From Bartonella sp. AU55XJBT (lineage in GTDB: Bacteria > Pseudomonadota > Alphaproteobacteria > Rhizobiales > Rhizobiaceae), in the NCBI RefSeq assembly GCF_028618525.1, contig NZ_JAQITC010000012.1, positions 16,964 through 80,963 of the forward strand: a DNA stretch of 64,000 nt, read 5' to 3'. This document shows positions 29,466 through 38,586 of the stretch, one piece after another; the first letter of the stretch is position 1, and every line of letters starts with the position of its first letter. The notes under the pieces are model-generated. The model searched no databases. It was not told the DNA's origin and saw nothing but the letters and a program-made list of their open reading frames with translations. Position numbers and translations under genes: made by a program.

Positions 29466-31100
29466 ATGCCCAAAGCAAAAGAAAAAACCAAAAATATATC
29501 TCAACCCTCCCCCCATAATTATCTCTATCTAGGGACCCAAATACTCAAAAACAAATATGGAGAAACAAATTTAGAACGCTTTCGGGAAAAATGTTCGGAT
29601 GATATAGGAAAAGGATTAGAAAGGCTGCGGAGAGAATCTCTGCCAGAGCATTTTGATTGCTCTTATCTATCCTATATCCATCGCATATTTTTTAAAGAAA
29701 CATTTGAGTGGGCTGGGAAATTCCGCTCTACGCCCTTCACATTTTCAGACGAAAGCGTTGCCGCCATGCCAGAAATGAAAAGAACAGAATGGCATAATAC
29801 TTTTGCAAGCGATAATGAGATTGAAGAAGGCTTAAAAAAATTAGAGGAAACGCTTGCCGAAAAAGATAATTTGAAAGGCTTAACGCGCAAGGATTTCATT
29901 TCTGAAGCCGTTCCACTCTTTGTCTCTCTCAAGAATATACACCCATTCGTAGATGGCAATGAACACGCAATACAGTTCTTTTTTGAAAATCTTGCCAAAG
30001 GAGCAGGCCATCGACTTGATTTTTCACTCGCAACACAAGAACGCATGATGACGGCCTATACCCAAGCCGCACACTATGGCAATGCAGAACCGATGAGAGA
30101 TCTTTTTGAAGATATCTCTCATCCAGAAAAAATATGTCTTTTACAAGAATTTATGAACAACATGAAAAAGAGCGGACGCGATGTAAATGGTCGTCTTGTT
30201 ATGGCTGCAAAGGAAGATGAAACCTACACCGGCCTCTATAGAGGGGCTCTTTTTGACAGCTTTATGCTTGATGTAGAAGGGACTTACATTATCGGCAGCA
30301 AAACAGATCTGACACGAGAACAACGAAAAACATTAAACCCCGGTGATAAATTGACCTTTACAGCCCCTAAAATCGAAAAGCTTGAAAAAGTTCTCATTCC
30401 AGAAGCAAAATTAGCCCCTTTGACAAAAAATGAAAGGGCTGAAAAGGTTGCAGAAGATGCCTGTGTCCAAACAGCACGAAAGCAAATTCAAAAATTGGCA
30501 AAAATTGTTTATGGCAACGAAAAAACATTAGACAAACAAATGGTCGCGATTATTAAAAATCCAAGCTTAGGTCAACAGCTTGCCAACCAGATTGAAAAGA
30601 CACCAGACTCTGTTGCTCATCTTGCAGGTTTTGATTTATGTGGATTCCAAAATCAGGCACGTGCAAACGCTAAAAATCATCTTGAGATGCTTTGTACTGC
30701 CGTTGCAAATTTCATGCATGCTGTAAAACATGCCGAGAAGGAAATTTCTCAAGAACATGCAACAGAACAAGCACGCCGTGCAAAAACAGTAGAAATGCCA
30801 AGTCAAAGCTTGCAAAATCTTTTTGCCTTGCCAAAAGAATTACAGCAAGAAGCTTTAGCAAAAAATCCTGAACTTCAAAAAGAGCTGACCAATCTTGTAA
30901 AAAACATCAATAGTCGTCTCTCAGCAAATGAACATAAAGCTGTCAAAAATAATGATTATGAAACACTTGCTCAAAGCATTGGTGTTTCAGAACAGAAAGC
31001 CAAGCAAATTACACAAACCATTAAGCAAGTCAAAGAAGTACACCAACAAGCTTGCACACGTACGGTCAACCGTTCAAATGTGCTCGCTATGGCCAGCTAA
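29466..31100 (+). CDS. bepA: Bartonella effector BepA (Fic-OB-BID) with degenerate FIC motif
   Basis: The 544-residue T4SS effector has a Fic domain (residues about 15-210), OB-like linker (about 235-310), BID domain (about 320-435, with SVAHLAGFDLCGFQNQARANA) and a C-terminal tail ending LAMAS. BID plus tail form the VirD4 secretion signal; BepA BID is known to raise host cAMP and block apoptosis. The active-site motif at residues 159-170 reads HPFVDGNEHAIQ instead of HPFxxGNGRxxR: the second Gly and both Arg are replaced while His and the acidic residue remain. AMP transfer is therefore unlikely. Identification rests on position next to virB11/biaA and on length. Confidence 0.88.
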   Translation: MPKAKEKTKNISQPSPHNYLYLGTQILKNKYGETNLERFREKCSDDIGKGLERLRRESLPEHFDCSYLSYIHRIFFKETFEWAGKFRSTPFTFSDESVAAMPEMKRTEWHNTFASDNEIEEGLKKLEETLAEKDNLKGLTRKDFISEAVPLFVSLKNIHPFVDGNEHAIQFFFENLAKGAGHRLDFSLATQERMMTAYTQAAHYGNAEPMRDLFEDISHPEKICLLQEFMNNMKKSGRDVNGRLVMAAKEDETYTGLYRGALFDSFMLDVEGTYIIGSKTDLTREQRKTLNPGDKLTFTAPKIEKLEKVLIPEAKLAPLTKNERAEKVAEDACVQTARKQIQKLAKIVYGNEKTLDKQMVAIIKNPSLGQQLANQIEKTPDSVAHLAGFDLCGFQNQARANAKNHLEMLCTAVANFMHAVKHAEKEISQEHATEQARRAKTVEMPSQSLQNLFALPKELQQEALAKNPELQKELTNLVKNINSRLSANEHKAVKNNDYETLAQSIGVSEQKAKQITQTIKQVKEVHQQACTRTVNRSNVLAMAS

Positions 31101-31251
31101 GAATGGATCAAACCTTCCTCTTTCATGAGAGAAGAGCGCATAAACGAAAACGGGTCAGCGTTCTCTTGCGCCTTTGCAAAAAAAGAGTCTTGCACCCCTG
31201 AAAAAAGAGCATTTCACAGCATATTCTAAAGCGGATTGAAAGTAAAATACA

Positions 31252-33168
31252 ATGAAATATACCAAGACACAAATGGTCCTTATTTTAACCCCGATTGCTT
31301 TGGGTGCTTTAACGATATTCTTTGTCCCTCATTTTTTGTTGCTAATAACAAATGGCCTTAAGAGCGATCAAATGTATTGGACCCTTCGTTCAGAGCCTTT
31401 ATTAGTCTTAGCACTAACAGCTGCTGTTTCATTGTTGTATAGTCTCTCGCAAAAACTGCACTTGCGTAAAATCATTACTTTTGTTTCCTTTGCCTTTTTT
31501 GGCACCATTGCCCTTTACTATATTGGAGGAGAAATAAAACGTTTAAGTCCCTATGTTGGCCAACAAGGAATAACGTGGAGCTATGCACTTCAATTCATGG
31601 ATCCCATGGTTATCTTTGGCATCATCATTGGAGTTTTTTTTTCCATCATTCAATTCATCACAACCTCTCCCCCTAAAAATAGGGTCAAGCGTGCCAAAAA
31701 AGGTGTTTTTGGTGAGGCCGCATGGATGAATTTAAGAGAGGCAGCAAAAATCTTTCCTGCCAATGGGCAAATTGTTGTGGGGGAAAGATACCGAGTTGAT
31801 CAAGATAACGTGTGCAAAATTCCCTTTGCACCTGGCAATAAAACAACATGGGGAAAGGGTGGAACAGCCCCTTTACTAACCTTTAATCTTGATTTTGGTT
31901 CAACCCATATGATCTTTTTTGCTGGTTCTGGTGGTTATAAAACCACAAGCACAGTGGTCCCTACATGTTTAACCTATCCAGGCTCTGTTATTTGTCTTGA
32001 TCCTTCAACAGAAGTTGCCCCAATGGTCAAATTTGCGCGTCAAAAAATGGGCAATAGAAATGTTATTGTTCTCGACCCGAATTCACTTTTAACAAAAAAT
32101 TTTAATGTTATCGATTGGCTTTTAGATGACAGCGTCCCACGCACACAACGTGAAGCGAATATTGTAAGCTTTTCCAAATTGCTTCTTACAGATAAAAAAT
32201 CTGACAATTCTTCAGCGGAATATTTCTCGACACAAGCCCATAATCTTTTAACGGCTCTTCTTGCTCATGTTATATTTTCTGATGAATATGAAGACTATGA
32301 GCGCAATTTAAAAACATTGCGTAGCATTCTCTCTCAATCAGAAACAGCCGTTGTCAATCAATTACGCATGATTCAAGAAACAACCCCTTCTCCTTTTATT
32401 CGCGAAATGGTGGGTATTTTTACAGAAATGGCAGAACAAACCTTTTCAGGCGTCTATACAACCGCCTCAAAAGACACCCAATGGCTTTCTTTATCCAATT
32501 ACGCAAATCTTGTCTGCGGTGATGATTTTTCCTCCTCAGATATCACAGATGGCAATACAGATGTTTTTCTCAATCTCCCCGCCAGCATTTTGAACAGTTA
32601 TCCAGCGATAGGGCGTGTGATTATTGGTGCCTTTCTCAATGCCATGGTTACAGCAGATGGTAAGTATAAAAAGCGTGTTTTATTTGTCTTAGATGAAGTT
32701 GATCTTCTAGGCTATATGAATATTTTAGAAGAAGCGCGTGATCGTGGACGTAAATACGGAACATCCTTAATGCTTTTTTATCAATCTTCTGGTCAGTTGG
32801 TCAATCACTTTGGAGAAGCAGGAGCACGTTCATGGTTTGAAAGCTGCTCCTTTGTCAGCTATGCTGCCATTAAAGACCTTCAAACAGCGAAAGACATTTC
32901 AGAACGTTGTGGTCAAATGACCGTTGAAGTCACCGGAACAAACAAATCAAGAGGTTTATCTTTAGGCAAGAGCTCTTACAACATCAATTACCAACAAAGA
33001 GCTCTTATTTTACCTCACGAAGTGATTCAAGAAATGCGTCAAGATGAGCAAATTATTCTCATGCAAGGACAACCCCCTCTGCGATGTGGTCGCGCCATTT
33101 ATTTCAGAAGAAAAGAAATGTTAGCCGCAGCGGCAAAAAACCGCTTTGCCCCGCAAAAGAAAAACTAA
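31252..33168 (+). CDS. virD4: T4SS coupling protein VirD4
   Basis: The 638-residue TraG/VirD4-type ATPase has N-terminal membrane helices (residues about 8-28, 45-60, 72-90, 115-140) and a P-loop variant GSGGYKTTS near residues 225-233. The Walker B region is VLFVLDEVDLLGYM, followed by FYQSSGQL. It recruits the BID effectors and hands them to the VirB channel. As in other bartonellae it sits among bep genes, between bepA and bepC. Confidence 0.95.
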   Translation: MKYTKTQMVLILTPIALGALTIFFVPHFLLLITNGLKSDQMYWTLRSEPLLVLALTAAVSLLYSLSQKLHLRKIITFVSFAFFGTIALYYIGGEIKRLSPYVGQQGITWSYALQFMDPMVIFGIIIGVFFSIIQFITTSPPKNRVKRAKKGVFGEAAWMNLREAAKIFPANGQIVVGERYRVDQDNVCKIPFAPGNKTTWGKGGTAPLLTFNLDFGSTHMIFFAGSGGYKTTSTVVPTCLTYPGSVICLDPSTEVAPMVKFARQKMGNRNVIVLDPNSLLTKNFNVIDWLLDDSVPRTQREANIVSFSKLLLTDKKSDNSSAEYFSTQAHNLLTALLAHVIFSDEYEDYERNLKTLRSILSQSETAVVNQLRMIQETTPSPFIREMVGIFTEMAEQTFSGVYTTASKDTQWLSLSNYANLVCGDDFSSSDITDGNTDVFLNLPASILNSYPAIGRVIIGAFLNAMVTADGKYKKRVLFVLDEVDLLGYMNILEEARDRGRKYGTSLMLFYQSSGQLVNHFGEAGARSWFESCSFVSYAAIKDLQTAKDISERCGQMTVEVTGTNKSRGLSLGKSSYNINYQQRALILPHEVIQEMRQDEQIILMQGQPPLRCGRAIYFRRKEMLAAAAKNRFAPQKKN

Positions 33169-33699
33169 CTCCCATGATAAGATACTGACAAAAAATAACA
33201 ACAAAAAGCATATATTCTTGTTTTTTTAAAAAGCCTACAAACGAAAAATCTCTCTGCCGCCATACAAGAAAACAGAGTCAAAAAGCCCGTGATTTTTTCT
33301 TTTTACATTTTATGCTTCGTTTTATCAGTGCCCATAGTTTTTAAAAAGTCTTTGATAAAAAACGTCCATACACCAAACCAATATCAAAACCAATAAATGC
33401 ACTTGGAACAAGCATTGATTTTTCCCAAAAACATTCAAGGGATACACCAAAATGAATAAATCATTCTTATAAAAGCTTTTCCCCCTTTACGATATCATAA
33501 CGTGTTCTATTTTAACGACTAAGCGCTGAAAAAGCGCCTTTCTTTCTCACCACAGAAAGATTTCCCCCTCTTATGGATCTTAAAGAAGCGCAATACAATA
33601 AGAGTAAAAACACCAAGTAAAAAACATTTTGTTTTAAATACAGACCAACAAGATGTCCACAGAGACCAAGAAGAAAAATATTATGGAGTAAAATTCTTG
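33169..33699. other. non-coding gap between virD4 and the antitoxin-like ORF
   Basis: About 530 nt without a supported gene. In some bartonellae bepB occupies this place; I find no clear BID or Fic remnant here. A minus-strand stretch of about 38 codons (around 33350-33470) is open but unrecognised. Confidence 0.4.
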
Positions 33700-33966
33700 A
33701 TGACAGCTTTTATTCATAAACTTCCCGATCTAAGTGCTGTGTATGAAAAGTCCCAAAGCCATCCGATAATCAAGAGAAATTCTCTCCACCCTATCCGCAT
33801 CCTTCATCAAAGCGCTCTTGCAAACAATATTAAAGGCAAAATAGCAAAAATCTCAAAAGAATACGCGATGGGGGACTTTCAACATGACCCGCGTTTAAGG
33901 CGCGTATCAATCACCACCCTACTTTCTCAGGAGAGACGATATGTTAGAGCAAAATTATCTCTATAA
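33700..33966 (+). CDS. antitoxin-like small protein overlapping bepC
   Basis: The 88-residue frame overlaps the start of bepC by 26 nt. Its middle part, QSALANNIKGKIAKISKEYA then MGDF, can be aligned with BiaA (RQAVDFAISTHTIEG, KILEEYAKG). At the position of the inhibitory Glu there is Lys (NNIKG). It has GGAG upstream of the ATG at 33700. The placement directly before a Fic effector matches the antitoxin-toxin order. It may be a diverged antitoxin kept or decaying beside BepC. The similarity is weak and judged by eye. Confidence 0.4.
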   Translation: MTAFIHKLPDLSAVYEKSQSHPIIKRNSLHPIRILHQSALANNIKGKIAKISKEYAMGDFQHDPRLRRVSITTLLSQERRYVRAKLSL

Positions 33967-35539
33967 AGGAACTTCAACCCTAAAAAATAAATATGGCATC
34001 AAAAACCCCCAAAAACTGTATGAACGCTGCGCCCATGACACCGCAAAAGAAGCTGTTAATTTTCGTCATGAACCACCACCCCTAAAATTTGACACCGCTT
34101 ATCTCAAATTAATTCACTGGAGCCTCTTCCACAAAACTTTTGAATGGGCAGGTCAGACCCGCGATACAACCTTTACCTTTGAAGATGGCACCTCTGCCCA
34201 TATGCCGGCGATGCGTCCCAAAGGCTATGAAGTTCCTTTTGCTGTCGGTCCGCAGTTAAAAAAAGAGCTCAAACAACTCGAAAAAACACTAAGCGAAAAG
34301 AACAATTTAAAAGGTTTATCACACCAAGAGTTTGCTGAAAGTGCCGCAGAAATTTTTATGACGCTCGAACACGCACACCCTTTTCGAAAAGGCAATGGGC
34401 GCGTCAATCGAATGTTTATGGAAAAACTTGGACAAGCAGCAGGACATACCATTGACTTCTCTTTCATCACAAAAGGACGCATGACAGCTGCTTGTATTGA
34501 AGCGATACAACATGGCAATCCCCAACCGATGAAAGATCTTTTTGAAGATATCACACATCCGCAAAAATCCCTTGTTTTAAAAGAATTCATCACCCAGATG
34601 AGAAATGCTGGACTGGATGAAATTAACAATCGTGTTGTTGTTGCAGCAAAAGAAGGTGTAACCTATGAAGGCATCTTTAGAGGCACTTCAGCAGAAGGTT
34701 TTGTTATGGAAGTAGAGGGGGCTTTCGTCGTCGGGCACAAAGATGATCTTCCCCCAGAACAAATCAAAACATTACAGAACGGCGCCCGCCTCTGCTTTCA
34801 AAAAACCAACATTCAAAATGTAAAAGAAACCTTGATTCCACGAGAAACATTAGCCCCTCTCACCCAAGAAGAGTTATTTGCAAGAGTTTCAAATGACGCT
34901 TATGTTGAAGCATGCCGAAAAGAAATCGAACATTTATCAAAGACTGTATATGGTAAAGCCCAAGCCTTAAAGACAAAATTGGATATCGTAACGGCAGCTC
35001 CAAACTTAGGAAATCAATTTGCGGATGAAATTTTAGAAAACCCTCAGTCAATTTCTAAACTTGCAGGGAGTAAAGCTCTAGGCATGAAAAGTCCAAATCG
35101 CAGACAAGCCGAACAGACTGCTCCACAACTCAGCCAAGCTCTTAAAAGTTATGCCACAATAACACAGCAAAAAAAAGATGAAGTTCTAGAGCAACACCAG
35201 AGAGAACAAAATCGCCTGAGCCACGTGGTTGAGAAACCTGGAAAAAATTTACAAAACCTTTTTTCCTTATCAGAAGAACAACAAAGGGAAGCTTTATTGC
35301 ATTCTCCAGCACTCCGACAAGAACTCCATACCTTTTCACGCCAATTACACAATCGTCTCTCCTCAGAAGATCGTAAAGCCATACAAGAAAGAGATCATAC
35401 AAGATTGGCTTGTCTTCTTGGGACATCGGAAAGCAAAGCCAAAGAAATTGCACAGACTGTCAAGAACACCCAAGAAGCACACTGTCAAGTTCGCAGCTTG
35501 AAAGTTAGTCGCTCCTCATCGCTGGCACTTACGGGCTGA
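33941..35539 (+). CDS. bepC: Bartonella effector BepC (Fic-BID)
   Basis: The 532-residue effector has a Fic domain, an OB-like linker, a BID domain (residues about 300-410, SISKLAGSKALGMKSPNRRQA) and a tail ending LALTG. The FIC motif at residues 146-157 is HPFRKGNGRVNR: all anchor residues are present except that the usual Asp/Glu is Lys. This is a known hallmark of BepC, whose Fic domain recruits the RhoA exchange factor GEF-H1 to the membrane and causes stress fibres without AMP transfer. AGGAGAG precedes the ATG. Confidence 0.9.
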   Translation: MLEQNYLYKGTSTLKNKYGIKNPQKLYERCAHDTAKEAVNFRHEPPPLKFDTAYLKLIHWSLFHKTFEWAGQTRDTTFTFEDGTSAHMPAMRPKGYEVPFAVGPQLKKELKQLEKTLSEKNNLKGLSHQEFAESAAEIFMTLEHAHPFRKGNGRVNRMFMEKLGQAAGHTIDFSFITKGRMTAACIEAIQHGNPQPMKDLFEDITHPQKSLVLKEFITQMRNAGLDEINNRVVVAAKEGVTYEGIFRGTSAEGFVMEVEGAFVVGHKDDLPPEQIKTLQNGARLCFQKTNIQNVKETLIPRETLAPLTQEELFARVSNDAYVEACRKEIEHLSKTVYGKAQALKTKLDIVTAAPNLGNQFADEILENPQSISKLAGSKALGMKSPNRRQAEQTAPQLSQALKSYATITQQKKDEVLEQHQREQNRLSHVVEKPGKNLQNLFSLSEEQQREALLHSPALRQELHTFSRQLHNRLSSEDRKAIQERDHTRLACLLGTSESKAKEIAQTVKNTQEAHCQVRSLKVSRSSSLALTG

Positions 35540-35639
35540 AAACGCGCACCTTTTTGCCTTCCAACAAAACGCTTGGTCCCAATCACTTCATCTCCCCCTC
35601 ACTTCATCTCCCCCTCACTTCATCTCCATTGCACGCACC

Positions 35640-35876
35640 AATTGTTTTAGAATATTACAAAAAAATAGTCCTAAAAATTGATCCTATAATTTATTATAAC
35701 TTATTGATAAGATTTCACAAAAAAACTGTATAAAAGACATAAATCTCCACTACAAGTCAATATGAATAGCGCGAAATCTTTGGAGGTCATTCAATTTGAT
35801 ATCTTCTTTTGTCAAGATATCAAAAAAGTGGGGAATGCACCAAAGAGGTTTTCTAAAATATTGAAAGGAAACAGCC
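35640..35876 (+). promoter_or_regulatory. conserved bep leader/promoter region, copy 1
   Basis: About 240 nt are repeated nearly unchanged before three successive bep genes (also 37172-37414 and 38331-38586). They contain TTGATA...TATAAA as a candidate promoter (35704-35734, 19-nt spacer), the block ATAGCGCGAAATCTTTGGAGG, and CACCAAAGAGGTTTTCTAAAA just before the ribosome binding site GAAAGGAAAC. Such regions suit a common regulator; BatR is the known activator of bep genes. Confidence 0.65.
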
Positions 35877-37070
35877 ATGAAAAAAAGCCACCCACAACCA
35901 CCCCTTCAGAACCCAGACCCCCTCTACGCCCAAGTAAATAAACCAAACAGAAGAAGAGGCGGTCCACGCATCCCAAGCCCAGAAGAGGTACAAGCAGCAA
36001 ATAGAAGTCAACCACCCCTTCAAGAAGATCCCTACGACATACCGAGGGGGAGAGCAGGTATGCAAGAGTCTTCCCCCTACGACACACCAAGAGGAAGAAC
36101 AGGTCCCTATAATACGCCCTCTTCTCGACAACCATCAGAAACGGTCTATGCCCCCCAATACCCACTAGGAGGAACGATCTATGCTCCCCAATACCCATTA
36201 GGAGCTACCCGTGCAGCCGTTAATAGTGGTGCGAGGGGTTCGCGTGAGCCTTCTCCGGAAAACCCCTCAAATCCCTATGCCGTCGTTAATCTGGCGACAG
36301 GTGAAACAGAGTTTCAAGAGCTAAAAAACCCTCTCTATGACTCACCAAGCGGAAGCAATCAAGATCTGCGAGCATCCCCAAAAACCGAGGAATCTCCCTA
36401 TGCAGAGATTGATCCAAGAACACAGAGCAGACACTCTCCCCAGAAACCAATAGAAACCGTCTATGCAACACTGGGCATGGGGGCTGAAGGCGGACAAGAG
36501 TCCCTACAACGTGAAAATCCAATCTACGAAGGCGTTGGCAGAGCAACAACGCCTCCTCCCAGAACCACTAAAGATATGGTTACGTCAAAGCTTTTACAAC
36601 ACGTAAACTTTCAATATGGTGTAAGGGAAACTCAAGAGTGGTGTAGAGTTGTTTACGGTAACGAACATGCCTTGAATGAACAACTTGCGAAGATTCTTGA
36701 AGATCCTAAAGGTGCAGAAAAAGTCTTACGCGATCTTGCAGAAAATCCTGAAAGCCCTGCGAAACTTGCTGGTCGGCAACTTCTTGGCGTAAAGAGCCCC
36801 GATCGTAAAGAGGCCGAAGACGGTTTTCCTCCCCTTTGCGCAGCTCTCGAGAGACATATCCATACGACACAAAAGCTTCACAAACAATTTACGCGTGAGC
36901 TCGAAAAAGGCCAAAAACGCGAAAGTCCGGAAGGAAGCCCTGAACACAGACATCACCATCACCATCACCATCATCATCGTCACGCAAGAGGACAAGAAGA
37001 GAATAGTCCAGAGCGCAGCCCACAACGGCAAAGACACGGGCAAGAAAAAGGGATGGCTTATGCCATGTAA
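35877..37070 (+). CDS. Bep effector with tyrosine-motif array and one BID domain (BepD-like)
   Basis: The 397-residue protein lacks a Fic domain. Its N-terminal 230 residues hold about ten Tyr motifs of EPIYA/ITIM type: DPLYAQVNK, DPYDIPRG, SPYDTPRG, ETVYAPQYP, GTIYAPQYP, NPYAVVN, NPLYDSPS, SPYAEID, ETVYATLG, NPIYEGVG. Such motifs in BepD-like effectors are phosphorylated by host Src-type kinases and bind SH2 proteins. One BID domain spans about 240-340 (SPAKLAGRQLLGVKSPDRKEA). The tail has nine consecutive His and ends MAYAM. It probably scaffolds host signalling complexes. The name BepD is likely but not certain. Confidence 0.82.
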   Translation: MKKSHPQPPLQNPDPLYAQVNKPNRRRGGPRIPSPEEVQAANRSQPPLQEDPYDIPRGRAGMQESSPYDTPRGRTGPYNTPSSRQPSETVYAPQYPLGGTIYAPQYPLGATRAAVNSGARGSREPSPENPSNPYAVVNLATGETEFQELKNPLYDSPSGSNQDLRASPKTEESPYAEIDPRTQSRHSPQKPIETVYATLGMGAEGGQESLQRENPIYEGVGRATTPPPRTTKDMVTSKLLQHVNFQYGVRETQEWCRVVYGNEHALNEQLAKILEDPKGAEKVLRDLAENPESPAKLAGRQLLGVKSPDRKEAEDGFPPLCAALERHIHTTQKLHKQFTRELEKGQKRESPEGSPEHRHHHHHHHHHRHARGQEENSPERSPQRQRHGQEKGMAYAM

Positions 37071-37135
37071 GGGGAGCATCAATATAAAAACAGATCAATT
37101 TTTGTTTTTCATATAATCTCTTTTGCAGTAAGTTC

Positions 37136-37170
37136 CTTGGCGCAAATCGTTTCCTTACGGTTGCGCCAAG
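37136..37170 (+). terminator. conserved bep intergenic hairpin, copy 1
   Basis: CTTGGCGCAA (37136-37145) pairs with TTGCGCCAAG (37161-37170). It lies about 65 nt after the stop of the BepD-like gene. The same hairpin follows the next two bep genes, and a variant follows a fourth. It is followed by only a short T-run (GTTTTAG), so it may end or process transcripts. Confidence 0.65.
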
Positions 37171-37171
37171 A

Positions 37172-37414
37172 ATTGTTTTAAAATGGTGCAAAAAATAGTC
37201 CTAAAAGTGGATCCTATTATTTATTGTAACTCATTGATAAGATTTCATAAAAAAACTGTATAAAAGACACAAACGTTCGTTACACTGACTCCGAATAGCG
37301 CGAAATCTTTGGAGGCCATTCAGTGCGATATCTTTCTTTGTCTCAAAGCAAACAAAGCATAAAAGGCGAGAATGCCCCAAAGAGGTTTTCTAAAAATATT
37401 GAAAGGAAACAGGC
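37172..37414 (+). promoter_or_regulatory. conserved bep leader/promoter region, copy 2
   Basis: Near-identical to 35640-35876, with TTGATA, TATAAA, the ATAGCGCGAAATCTTTGGAGG block and the AAAGAGGTTTTCTAAAA block, ending in GAAAGGAAACAGGC before the ATG. A short insertion near 37340-37370 distinguishes it from copy 1. Confidence 0.65.
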
Positions 37415-38230
37415 ATGAAAAAACATCAACCACACCCTTCTGCAACTCCAGAAGCCCTCTATGCACAAGTTAATAAACCAAACAGAGGAAACCAGCGCCG
37501 ACCAAACCCAGAAGACGAAGTTCTATACGCATCCGTGAGCACCGTTGATCCTCTTTCAAGAGGTAGACACCACAATCAAAGGCAACAAGAATCTGAAACC
37601 GACTACACAGAAGTTGCTCCCCCAAAACGCGAAGAGGAAGTTCTATACGCATCCGTGAGCAGCATTGATCCTCTTTCAAGAGGCGGACGCCATAATCAAA
37701 GGCAACAAGAATCTGAAACCGATTACACAGAGGTTTCCCCACAACAAAGAGGAAGATCCTCCCTCACAGCTGATCAATTAACTGTCATACTTTTAAAAGA
37801 TCCGAAGGTCCAAGCCTATGCAGAAGAGGTCGTGCATTGGAGTTCGGTTGTTTATGGACAAAACAACCTTTTCCAGAGCCACTTGCAAGGCATCCTTACA
37901 GATCCTGGTAAGGGAAGAGAGCTTTCAGATCAACTTGCTGAAAATCCTGAAAGCATGGGAAAACTTGCTGGTCGCCAAGCACTTGGTATGAAAAGTCAAG
38001 CACGCAAACAAGCTGAAGACGGCTTTAAACCGCTTGTTGATGCCATTGATGGTTATACAAAGGCTGTAGAACAGACAACGGAGAGGCTTTTGCAAACCCC
38101 TCAGGCAGAACAAAGACGCCATCACCATCACCATCACCATCATCATCATCATCACGCAAGGGGACAAGAACAGGATAGTCCAGAGCACAGCCCTCACAGG
38201 CAAAGGCATGGAATGGCTTATGCCATGTAA
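37415..38230 (+). CDS. short Bep effector with repeated tyrosine motifs and one BID domain
   Basis: The 271-residue protein has an N-terminus with EALYAQVNK and a tandem repeat of about 40 residues. Each unit carries EVLYASVS then DPLSRG, and ETDYTEV. One BID domain spans residues about 125-225 (SMGKLAGRQALGMKSQARKQA). The C-terminal tail holds twelve consecutive His and ends MAYAM. It closely resembles the preceding effector in start, tail and flanking DNA, so the two arose by duplication. The repeated Tyr motifs suggest host phosphorylation and SH2 recruitment. Confidence 0.8.
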   Translation: MKKHQPHPSATPEALYAQVNKPNRGNQRRPNPEDEVLYASVSTVDPLSRGRHHNQRQQESETDYTEVAPPKREEEVLYASVSSIDPLSRGGRHNQRQQESETDYTEVSPQQRGRSSLTADQLTVILLKDPKVQAYAEEVVHWSSVVYGQNNLFQSHLQGILTDPGKGRELSDQLAENPESMGKLAGRQALGMKSQARKQAEDGFKPLVDAIDGYTKAVEQTTERLLQTPQAEQRRHHHHHHHHHHHHARGQEQDSPEHSPHRQRHGMAYAM

Positions 38231-38292
38231 AGGGACATAAACATTAAAACAGATCAATTTTTGTTTTTTATTTAATCTCTTTTGCAGTGAGT

Positions 38293-38331
38293 TTCTTGGC
38301 GCAAATCGTCTTCTTACGATTGCGCCAAGAA
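38293..38331 (+). terminator. conserved bep intergenic hairpin, copy 2
   Basis: TTCTTGGCGCAA (38293-38304) pairs with TTGCGCCAAGAA (38320-38331), a 12-bp stem. ATCGT/ACGAT in the loop can extend it. It follows the short Bep gene by about 60 nt. Confidence 0.65.
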
Positions 38332-38586
38332 TTGTTTTAGAATGGTACAAAAATAGTCCTAAAACGGTCCTAAAAATGAACCCTGTCATTTATTGTAACT
38401 TATTGATAAGATTTCACAAAAAAACTGTATAAAAGACATAAATATCCGTTACTCTGACCTCGAATAGCGCAGATCTTTGGAGCGCATATCAGTTCGATAT
38501 CTTCTTTTGTCTCAAAGTGATCCAAGCATAAAGAATGAGTATGCACCAAAGAGGTTTTCTAAAACAATTTTTGAAAGGAAACGTGC
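38332..38586 (+). promoter_or_regulatory. conserved bep leader/promoter region, copy 3
   Basis: The third copy of the repeated leader has TTGATA...TATAAA, ATAGCGCAGATCTTTGGAG and AAAGAGGTTTTCTAAAA, ending in GAAAGGAAACGTGC before the ATG. Weaker relics of the same leader precede the next two bep genes (about 40015-40208 and 42290-42511). Confidence 0.6.

Noticed and set aside
36950..38160. CAT/CAC repeats considered as a cloning tag or artefact because of the poly-His coding.
   Set aside because: They occur in two paralogous native genes, in the middle of related tails, with natural flanking sequence.
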